The notes under the pieces were generated by a model. That model saw only the letters and a list, made by a program, of their open reading frames with translations, had not been told where the DNA came from and searched no databases. This document shows, piece after piece, positions 1 through 4,738 of a DNA stretch of 6,707 nucleotides. Within the stretch, counting starts at the first letter, position 1. The number at the start of each line of letters is the position of its first letter. Origin of the DNA: Acidobacteriota bacterium (lineage in GTDB: Bacteria; Actinomycetota; Acidimicrobiia; Spongiisociales; UBA5794); NCBI GenBank assembly GCA_004356175.1, contig SMXV01000070.1, positions 1-6,707 on the forward strand, given 5' to 3'. Made by a program: the position numbers and the translations under genes.

Positions 1-20
1 ACGGCGGTCATAACAGCATT

Positions 21-1166
21 GTGGCCACAACGAAATACAGATTCAGTTATGAGACAAATTCGGCTCCGCCCCAACGGAGGCACGGTCAAGAGAAAGGCGA
101 TAGCAAACCGACAAAGGGCAAGCGATTGACGGCCGATGATTTTGTGGCCCGCGTCGGAATGCTCCTTCAGCGGGTCGATCAGCGAGCGGCGGGTCGGGCC
201 CAGGCTGAGCTTGCCTTTCAACAGTCCGTAGCACAGTCCCAGGTGGCAAGCCCCGCCCAACAACTCAAGGACGTTGGAAAGGTCGTCGCTGATCTCAAAC
301 TGGACAACAAGCAGTTCGAGGACCTGTTGAAACTCGTCGGCTTTCAGACGAATGCCGGCGGGGGCGGGGGAGGGTCCGACGCGCAGCAGTCGGGTCTAGC
401 CAGAGACACCAGCGGATCGAGTAGTGCCGCCAGTAGCGACAGCGACGCGAAGATCGAAGAGGTCACCAAGAAGGACGGTACCAAATCGGCCGGAGCAGAC
501 CTGCGCCAGGCTGCCCAGAAGCGTGTTCAAGACGCGCGCAAGGAGTTGCGTGAGGTCTCCGATCAGCTCGATGAGGAGCTGGCCAAGGGGCGCAACTACA
601 TCATCTTTCGCTGGACCGAAGAAGAAGAGAACGTAGCGAAGGCCGGGGCATCCGGTCAGCTTCGCTTCTCCGCCTCGGCGACCAGATCTAACACCGGTTA
701 TGCCGTTGCGGCAGGCATTCGCCGCCAGCGTCTCCTGATTGGGCGCGATCTGACGGAGCAGTACGAGAAGATAGATCCGAGAAACAAGCTCGTGAAGTGG
801 TATGAGGACGCTTGGAGCGGAACGGGACTTGTGACTGAGATCCTCCAGGTCGAAGCGATTCAATACTTCACCAAGGGTCAGTTCGAGCGGATCTTCGAGG
901 TGATCCTCACGGCTTCACCCGCCGAACTTCAGGGCCTGCTGACACCAGCAGGCCTCATGAGCTTGAAGCTCAGCCTGACCATGACCGCACAGCACCTGGC
1001 GTCCTATGAGAATCGCGCAATGCTGCGACCTTCAGAGAGAACCAAGACATGTGTCGATTGGGATGGCCTTGTCTCGCCGAGCGAGAGTGAGCCGGCGTGG
1101 ACGACGCTCGTGACAGTCGCCACGTCGCTGAGGTACTTGGAGCGCGTTGGGCGACTCAAGAGGTAA
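21..1166 (+). CDS. Hypothetical protein with coiled-coil centre and Gly/Ser-rich linker, 381 aa (5' end may lie upstream)
   Basis: I do not recognise this protein. The GTG at 21 is the first usable start, but the frame is open to the window edge and no Shine-Dalgarno is visible in the 20 bases before it, so the true start may be outside. There is no signal peptide or membrane segment, so it is probably cytosolic. Residues ~36-108 are helical and end in LEDLLKLVGFQ-like hydrophobic helix (residues ~98-109). Residues ~111-144 form a low-complexity linker with six consecutive Gly (113-118) and a Ser/Ala/Asp stretch. Residues ~155-208 are charged and heptad-like, a likely coiled coil ending in an acidic EEEE patch. 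Residues ~210-381 look like a folded mixed or helical domain. It lies upstream of two other + strand reading frames and may be co-transcribed with them. That this is a real gene is well supported by length and composition; its role is unknown. Confidence 0.75.
   Translation: MATTKYRFSYETNSAPPQRRHGQEKGDSKPTKGKRLTADDFVARVGMLLQRVDQRAAGRAQAELAFQQSVAQSQVASPAQQLKDVGKVVADLKLDNKQFEDLLKLVGFQTNAGGGGGGSDAQQSGLARDTSGSSSAASSDSDAKIEEVTKKDGTKSAGADLRQAAQKRVQDARKELREVSDQLDEELAKGRNYIIFRWTEEEENVAKAGASGQLRFSASATRSNTGYAVAAGIRRQRLLIGRDLTEQYEKIDPRNKLVKWYEDAWSGTGLVTEILQVEAIQYFTKGQFERIFEVILTASPAELQGLLTPAGLMSLKLSLTMTAQHLASYENRAMLRPSERTKTCVDWDGLVSPSESEPAWTTLVTVATSLRYLERVGRLKR
933..954 (+). repeat. Perfect 9-bp inverted repeat inside the first gene
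   Basis: GGCCTGCTG (933-941) and CAGCAGGCC (946-954) are exact reverse complements around the 4-base loop ACAC, with a further G-T wobble possible at 932/955. No T-tract follows, so it is not an ordinary terminator. It encodes part of the C-terminal domain (residues ~305-312) and may simply reflect codon choice. Confidence 0.6.
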
Positions 1167-1220
1167 TTCGACGCTCTGCCTGTACGCGCCACTAAACGTG
1201 GTTAGGATCGTGCTATGTCT

Positions 1221-1236
1221 ACGACGGAGACGTCGT
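1221..1236 (+). other. Small hairpin with GNRA-type loop ahead of the 1259 frame
   Basis: ACGACG (1221-1226) and CGTCGT (1231-1236) can pair around the loop GAGA, which fits the stable GNRA tetraloop class. It lies 10 bases before the AGGAGG at 1247-1252. No T-run follows, so it is not a terminator. Its short stem makes any function uncertain. Confidence 0.3.
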
Positions 1237-1258
1237 CGGGTTATCTAGGAGGTTCTGC

Positions 1259-1798
1259 GTGGCGAAGCATGGACATCAAGAAGGCATGCGAGCCGCGCGT
1301 TTGCTCATGGCGTGCTGTTCCAAATCTCAGCCTAACCGAATCAAGAGTGCTGCCAAGCTATTAGGGCATGGTGGCCGGACGACTGCCTGCCGAGGTTGCC
1401 GCGATTTGGAACCGACAAGAGTTGCGGCCCGTGGGGTACAGCCGAGACATCTACGCAAAACTACGTACGTGTCTCCCCATGCGTCGCACGCCCCTGGACC
1501 GCGACCTCTATGGCCCCGGTTCGAAACGGTAGCAACGACAGGCGACCAGATGGAAGCCTTTGTACAATCACGAGTACAGAATTTTCGGGAGGGTCAACGG
1601 TCGACGTTGACAAGGCACTTCATGAAGCCAGGCAGTTGTGTACTGAGCTTGAAGAAGCCACGATCATCTCAAAGGTCGTGGAAGCACGTGCCAAGTTCGC
1701 GGTCAAGATCGCAGCAAGATTCATCCGACTGGGGCGAGTCATGTTCTAGTCGCGTGTTCCGACTTCAAACAAAACCTCGATGGAGGGCATTGTTATGA
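1259..1798 (+). CDS. Uncertain hypothetical protein, 179 aa, in a competing frame
   Basis: Two signals favour this frame. A strong Shine-Dalgarno AGGAGG (1247-1252) lies six bases before GTG 1259. The TGA stop (1796-1798) overlaps the best start of the next gene (ATG 1795) in an ATGA arrangement typical of translationally coupled genes. Against it, the product is rich in Arg, Ser and Pro, and its last third (SSRSRSQQDSSDW) looks like an out-of-frame reading of a better helical frame at ~1590-1749. I see no domain, signal peptide or membrane segment. Either this is a real basic protein, or a chance open frame over a decayed gene. I cannot decide from sequence alone. Confidence 0.3.
   Translation: MAKHGHQEGMRAARLLMACCSKSQPNRIKSAAKLLGHGGRTTACRGCRDLEPTRVAARGVQPRHLRKTTYVSPHASHAPGPRPLWPRFETVATTGDQMEAFVQSRVQNFREGQRSTLTRHFMKPGSCVLSLKKPRSSQRSWKHVPSSRSRSQQDSSDWGESCSSRVFRLQTKPRWRALL
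1510..1749 (+). CDS. Possible small hypothetical protein, 79 aa
   Basis: ATG at 1510 opens an intact 79-codon frame. Its second half (residues ~30-75) is a charged amphipathic helical segment with natural composition, ending AAIRF-like in basic and hydrophobic residues (AAR FIRLG). About 60% of third bases are G/C in that half. There is no Shine-Dalgarno before 1510, and the start overlaps the upstream frame ending at 1532, so translation would need coupling. A TTG at 1396 would give 117 residues, but the added N-terminus looks non-coding. It may instead be the 3' piece of the broken gene at 1215-1749. Confidence 0.35.
   Translation: MAPVRNGSNDRRPDGSLCTITSTEFSGGSTVDVDKALHEARQLCTELEEATIISKVVEARAKFAVKIAARFIRLGRVMF
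1782..1787 (+). promoter_or_regulatory. Ribosome binding site that sets the start of the membrane protein
   Basis: GGAGGG lies seven bases before ATG 1795, which makes 1795 the likely start. The in-frame ATG at 1780 is directly in front of and partly overlaps this motif, and has no good site of its own. Confidence 0.7.
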
Positions 1799-2502
1799 CT
1801 GCGATGTTGCCTTGGTCGATGGCAGCTCAGGCGCCCCGAGGGTTCTTGCCTGATTGGCTCCTGCCGTGGCTGGCCGTTGTCTTAATCGTGGTGTGTGTCG
1901 GGGTGATCGCTATCGTCGCGTATCGGATCTACAAGGACGGGCTGACGGTTGCTCACATCGCGCTGATCCTGCTCTGCCTAGTTACGGCAGTTTTACTTGG
2001 CTTTGGCGCCGAGACGGCACGGGAGATCCTCAGGACTCAGGAATTCATGCGTCTTGTGCTCGGCTTGTCGAGTCCCGATGCCAGAATCGAGGATCTGGAG
2101 CGTGCGATACAGAATTCGCCAAGCGAGCACGACCAGTTACTGGCGTTCGATGCCTATAGCCGTCAGCATCCTGAAGCGGCGCTGACGTGGTTGCAGTCAC
2201 CGTCGGCGCAGCTCCTGACGGCCCGGCCAAGCATCGATGAGATTGTGAACGTTCGGGAAAGCCGGTTGACTGCCCGGGTACTGAGCGAGCAGGCTCGCGG
2301 AGGCGAAGGGCCCGTGGTAGTTGACGTGGCGGCTCTCGGTCATCTCCTGGATGCGTCTCGAGACAATCCTGAGATTCGAAAATTCCTTTCCATTGGTCGA
2401 TTCGACGTCAGCAGTTTGGATAGCCAGCAGTTCGCGGAGCTGCTCCGCCGCCATGACGCCGAGCGACGGGGCGACGGGATTATTGTCCGGCATAATCGCT
2501 GA
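1795..2502 (+). CDS. Two-helix membrane protein with ~160-residue soluble tail, hypothetical, 235 aa
   Basis: I do not recognise the family. Two hydrophobic helices are clear: residues ~21-43 (LLPWLAVVLIVVCVGVIAIV) and ~54-71 (HIALILLCLVTAVLLGF). They are joined by a short basic loop (YRIYKDG). By the positive-inside rule the loop is probably cytoplasmic, which would put both termini outside, but this is weakly supported. Residues ~72-235 form a soluble, mostly helical charged domain with no motif I can name; it ends in the basic tail RHDAERRGDGIIVRHNR. The start at 1795 is chosen for its Shine-Dalgarno; a start at 1780 would add five residues. It follows the uncertain 1215-1798 region without a gap, so it may be the distal gene of one transcript beginning at the first gene. 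Confidence 0.8.
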   Translation: MTAMLPWSMAAQAPRGFLPDWLLPWLAVVLIVVCVGVIAIVAYRIYKDGLTVAHIALILLCLVTAVLLGFGAETAREILRTQEFMRLVLGLSSPDARIEDLERAIQNSPSEHDQLLAFDAYSRQHPEAALTWLQSPSAQLLTARPSIDEIVNVRESRLTARVLSEQARGGEGPVVVDVAALGHLLDASRDNPEIRKFLSIGRFDVSSLDSQQFAELLRRHDAERRGDGIIVRHNR

Positions 2503-2544
2503 TCGTCGAGCAGTCGACTCACGGACCGTGTTTCCTATTCCGTT

Positions 2545-2586
2545 ATTCGATCAATCATCGTCATGCCACCATCATACGTAGAACTA
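2545..2586 (+). repeat. Copy A of a ~41-base intergenic repeat
   Basis: This stretch matches 4426-4466 in the same orientation: 19 of the first 22 bases agree, then a weaker patch with one extra base here (near 2570), then an exact 12-base match, TACGTAGAACTA (2575-2586). Overall about 33 of 41 aligned bases agree. It lies between the membrane protein gene and the small gene at 2764. It could be a regulator binding site, a shared promoter region, or a dispersed genomic repeat. Confidence 0.6.
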
Positions 2587-2647
2587 TTCGAACGTTTTCC
2601 CGTGAATGGCGCGAACGTGTTGACGCTCGCTTTGAGTAATCCGTGTG

Positions 2648-2679
2648 TCAGCGGGCCACCTGCGCGGTCCGCGGGCTGA
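2648..2679 (+). other. Bulged GC-rich hairpin in non-coding stretch
   Basis: TCAGC (2648-2652) pairs with GCTGA (2675-2679), and GGGCC (2653-2657) pairs with GGTCC (2666-2670, one G-T pair), leaving an 8-base loop and a 4-base bulge GCGG. The surrounding stretch 2503-2763 has no convincing gene on either strand. It could be a structured leader or small RNA, but no known RNA family is recognised. Confidence 0.3.
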
Positions 2680-2763
2680 ACTCCTTCCGTTAGTCGGACA
2701 CGAGGACCTCGGAGACGACAAGCGATAACAGATCTCGACCCAAGAGCCCGACTGGAGGCCCTT

Positions 2764-2946
2764 ATGACAACGGTCAAGGAGAGCCTCCGGCTAGAGCTCG
2801 ACGAGAGTGTTCTGCCACGTCGCGCCGGCATACCAATCCCGTCGGCAATGTCCAAGGTAAAGTGCCGACCGATGGCACAGATGGGACTCCCGGGGAACAG
2901 CTGGGCCGAATCGAATCGTTCCATTGCTCCCGCTCCCGTCGCCTAG
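2764..2946 (+). CDS. Small hypothetical protein, 60 aa
   Basis: ATG 2764 is preceded by GGAGG (2754-2758) at a five-base spacing, the main reason for calling it. The codons look natural, with roughly two thirds G/C at third positions. The N-terminus is a charged amphipathic stretch (MTTVKESLRLELDESVLPRR), followed by a Pro- and Met-containing segment with one Cys (residue ~34) and no membrane helix or signal peptide. No family is recognised. It stands alone: 261 bases after the membrane protein gene and convergent with the minus-strand HAF gene that ends at 3038. A chance open frame is possible at this length. Confidence 0.45.
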   Translation: MTTVKESLRLELDESVLPRRAGIPIPSAMSKVKCRPMAQMGLPGNSWAESNRSIAPAPVA

Positions 2947-3037
2947 CAGGTGGTACCGGATCGGGTACAAGCGCACAGGTCCAAGCTGTAACATAGAACT
3001 GGTACAACTCGTGGGGGCAGGTCACTGCTGTGAAACG

Positions 3038-4303
3038 CTAAGACCAGTTCCCCAGCAGGATCAGGAAGTCGATGATGCCGACCGTGCAGTCGCCGTCAAG
3101 ATCGCCCGCGCAACTTGGCTGACACGGTAGCGCGCACGAACCCCAGGCGCTGAGAAGGAGGGAAAAATCGATGAGGCCGACCGTGCAGTCGCCGTCGAGA
3201 TCGCCCGCAGATTGCTCAGCAGGTGTGAGCAACACCGCTACCGGTGAGGCGGCTGGGGCGCTTGCCCAGCCTGTGATCTGGCCTGCATTGTTGATCGCGG
3301 AGGCCACTTTCATCGTGAGGCCTGTGTCGGGTGGGATCAACTCGTTGAGGTCGGTCATGATCCCGTTCTGCTGGATGATGGCGGCCTGTATGTTGAGATT
3401 GTCGCCGACGCCCCAGGCGACGCCAACAATCTGCCCTGCATCGTTGATGTCGGTGGCAGAAGAGTGTTCGAAACCGGGTAGAGTCGCAAGATCGACCATC
3501 TCGCCCCCCTGCCAGAGAAACGCGCGCCAGGTGGCGAACGGGGACTTGCCAAGGGGTTCCTTACTCCAGCCAACAACGCGACCCAAGTTGTCGATCGCCA
3601 CCGCGCCGGCAGCGAAGCCGCCCGATAGCACGCCTAGGTCAGTCACGGTGCCATCTTGCCAGAGGAATGCATGCGCATTCGCCACCATTGAGGTTCCCAT
3701 CCACCCCACAACCTGACCGGCATCATTGATGTCGTGAGCCTCGCTGTCTGGCGTGCCCAGGTCCGCGTTGAGATCCAACATCACCCCGTCCTGCCAGAGG
3801 AACGCAGCGAGACCTGGATCGCCCACGACGTTGTTGCCCCAGACCCCGACGATCTGGCCAGGCGAGTTGATCGCGCGCCCTCTACTGAAATTCCCTCCCG
3901 GCAGTGTGCCGAGATCGATGAACTGAGCGCCATCGTAAAGAAAGGCACGAGTTCCGACCCCGATCACCGACATCTGGCCGACGAGTAGCCCGGCATCGTT
4001 TATGTCCCAGGCGCCAGCACTCCCTAAATTCGGAGGCCGCTCCAGAGTGATCACCTCTGGCCCTCCGTACCACAGGAATGCCTCACCGTTTCCGCCGGCG
4101 CACACTGTATAGCTGCCAGCGACATGCCCGCTTTCGTTGATACCCCGACCGAGCGTAGGGGAAGGAGGGAACGGCTCACAATCCGGACCTCCTTGAATGA
4201 TGGTTAGCTCATACTGACACTGGGCCTGGGCGCGAGGGGCAAGGTTGACCGCAATACCTGTGCTCGCGATCGAACAAGCCCAAACTGCGAGTCGTGGATT
4301 CAT
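3038..4303 (-). CDS. Secreted HAF-repeat protein with two C-terminal dockerin-like modules, 421 aa
   Basis: A signal peptide (residues 1-27, ending ALPRAQA-like: A25-Q-A27 before Q28) marks it for export. Residues ~45-360 are HAF-type repeats (the extracellular HAF family). I count seven INxxGxxxG units, at about residues 55, 101, 145, 192, 237, 286 and 337, alternating with AFLW/AFLY motifs at about 75, 120, 167, 212 and 261 and with DLGTLPGG-like turns. Residues 367-388 and 400-421 are paired dockerin-like EF-hand loops, DLDGDCTVG.IDF..LL..W, each keeping Asp at loop positions 1, 3, 5 and 12, so calcium binding is likely. HAF repeats probably fold as a beta-propeller-like structure, but ligand and role are unknown. 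ATG at 4303 gives the signal peptide directly; no strong Shine-Dalgarno is seen. It is transcribed away from the beta-helix gene. Confidence 0.92.
   Translation of the reverse strand: MNPRLAVWACSIASTGIAVNLAPRAQAQCQYELTIIQGGPDCEPFPPSPTLGRGINESGHVAGSYTVCAGGNGEAFLWYGGPEVITLERPPNLGSAGAWDINDAGLLVGQMSVIGVGTRAFLYDGAQFIDLGTLPGGNFSRGRAINSPGQIVGVWGNNVVGDPGLAAFLWQDGVMLDLNADLGTPDSEAHDINDAGQVVGWMGTSMVANAHAFLWQDGTVTDLGVLSGGFAAGAVAIDNLGRVVGWSKEPLGKSPFATWRAFLWQGGEMVDLATLPGFEHSSATDINDAGQIVGVAWGVGDNLNIQAAIIQQNGIMTDLNELIPPDTGLTMKVASAINNAGQITGWASAPAASPVAVLLTPAEQSAGDLDGDCTVGLIDFSLLLSAWGSCALPCQPSCAGDLDGDCTVGIIDFLILLGNWS
3069..3109 (-). repeat. Dockerin-module DNA repeat, copy 1 (distal)
   Basis: This 41-base segment encodes the loop of the last dockerin-like module. 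It matches 3168-3208 at 39 of 41 positions, differing at 3076 and near 3098. The near-identity extends through synonymous positions. Confidence 0.75.
3168..3208 (-). repeat. Dockerin-module DNA repeat, copy 2 (proximal)
   Basis: Partner of the segment at 3069-3109, offset by exactly 99 bases (33 codons), so the duplication keeps the frame. It encodes the first of the two dockerin-like loops. Confidence 0.75.
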
Positions 4304-4341
4304 GAAAACGCCACTCTACCCAAGGGCCTCAGTCCTACTTC

Positions 4342-4347
4342 ATTGTA
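4342..4347 (-). promoter_or_regulatory. Possible -10 hexamer for the HAF gene
   Basis: On the minus strand this reads TACAAT, one mismatch from TATAAT, about 39 bases before ATG 4303. The matching -35 position holds GCATCC, a poor fit, so this is a weak suggestion. Confidence 0.2.
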
Positions 4348-4425
4348 GCGCTGTAGCGCCCGCTGGATGCCCCTTCGTGCCTGAGACGAGTGCCCGAACA
4401 ACCGACACCTCATAGATACTCCAAG

Positions 4426-4466
4426 ATTCGATCGATCCTCGTCGTGCGCGATTCTACGTAGAACTA
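4426..4466 (+). repeat. Copy B of the ~41-base intergenic repeat
   Basis: Matches 2545-2586 in the same orientation, with ATTCGATC at its left end and TACGTAGAACTA (4455-4466) at its right end. It lies in the divergent intergenic region between the two secreted-protein genes (4304-4718), and its right end runs into the palindrome at 4452-4473. Confidence 0.6.
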
Positions 4467-4473
4467 CGTAGAA
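4452..4473. promoter_or_regulatory. Tandem CTACGTAG palindrome, candidate operator
   Basis: TTCTACGTAG (4452-4461) and CTACGTAGAA (4464-4473) are exact reverse complements separated by AA, so the block is both an inverted repeat and two tandem CTACGTAG palindromes. It lies about 150 bases from the HAF start and 245 from the beta-helix start, where a dimeric regulator could control both. It could also be a structure in RNA or part of a dispersed repeat. Confidence 0.45.
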
Positions 4474-4597
4474 GGCTCTCCTGATCGCACACGGGTACCC
4501 TCGAACCCTGAGCCTCCCTGGCCCCGGATCGAATCTAGAACAACGAACTTCAGGCCGGCTGTATCGGGTCGGAGACTCGACACCTAAGTGTTTATGC

Positions 4598-4620
4598 CTA
4601 CGCAGTTCTACGGATTGACA
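4598..4620 (+). promoter_or_regulatory. Degenerate inverted copy of the CTACGTAG site abutting a TTGACA hexamer
   Basis: CTACGCAGTTCTACGG (4598-4613) matches the reverse complement of the 4452-4473 block at 14 of 16 positions. One base later stands TTGACA (4615-4620), an exact -35 consensus. No good -10 follows at 16-18 bases, so a promoter for the beta-helix gene is only suggested. Confidence 0.3.
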
Positions 4621-4654
4621 ACAGTAGGTGAATACGCATCGTGAGGATTCGACG

Positions 4655-4738
4655 ATGAAACCAAGCGAAGTCCAAATTGGATCTGCTGGACTGCACTACC
4701 AAACACGGAGAACGAACGATGCGAAGCCATTCCGTTAG
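4655..4738 (+). CDS. Possible 27-aa leader ORF overlapping the beta-helix start
   Basis: ATG 4655 follows GAGG (4643-4646) at an eight-base spacing and opens 27 codons ending at TAG 4736-4738, which overlaps the first 20 bases of the next gene in another frame. The peptide (begins MKPSEVQIGSAG) has no recognisable feature. It could be a regulatory upstream ORF or chance. Confidence 0.2.
   Translation: MKPSEVQIGSAGLHYQTRRTNDAKPFR
4707..4710 (+). promoter_or_regulatory. Ribosome binding site that sets the beta-helix protein start
   Basis: GGAG lies eight bases before ATG 4719. That start puts the basic end and hydrophobic core of the signal peptide at residue 1, whereas the in-frame TTG at 4677 would add 14 residues with no such site. 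Confidence 0.65.

Larger units (their letters stand above)
1215..1749 (+). pseudogene. Possible broken gene: one in-frame amber stop plus one frameshift (competes with the next two entries)
   Basis: ATG at 1215 has AGGA at 1204-1207, seven bases upstream. The frame runs 49 codons to a TAG at 1362-1364, then continues in the same frame from 1365 to a second TAG at 1530-1532. This second piece (54 codons from ATG 1368) has a natural-looking composition, e.g. VAAIWNRQELRPVGYSRDIY, with about two thirds G/C at third positions. The next frame (+1) then takes over from before 1530 to the TAG at 1747-1749 and ends with an amphipathic helical stretch, including DVDKALHEARQLCTELEEAT. Joined, the pieces give about 177 residues. 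This suggests a decayed gene, or sequence errors, but the joined protein matches no family I know. Alternatives are separate overlapping small genes or the GTG-started frame at 1259. Confidence 0.35.

Noticed and set aside
396..863. 155-codon minus-strand open frame
   Set aside because: It is opposite the first gene, with no ribosome binding or domain support.
1512..1532. tRNA-like T-arm (GGTTCGAAA)
   Set aside because: The flanking bases do not form the five-pair stem, and no acceptor or anticodon arms are present.
2505..2535. Possible terminator after the membrane protein gene
   Set aside because: Two tiny stems (GTCGA/TCGAC and CACGG/CCGTG with a one-base gap) followed by only TTT are too weak to call.
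2640..2705. Integron attC-like site suggested by a bulged hairpin near GTTAGTC
   Set aside because: The core does not fit GTTRRRY, no matching RYYYAAC partner is present, and no integrase is in the window.
2535..2924. 129-codon minus-strand open frame across the middle region
   Set aside because: Composition is Arg/Ser/Gly-rich and unlike a natural protein, and the + strand frame at 2764 has the better start signal.
2953..2968. GTACC/GGTAC stem after the HAF gene
   Set aside because: Five pairs with no T-run in the needed orientation; not supported as a terminator.
3171..3716. 181-codon + strand open frame
   Set aside because: It is antisense to the HAF-repeat gene and is rich in Pro, Ser, Ala and Thr as expected of a mirror frame.
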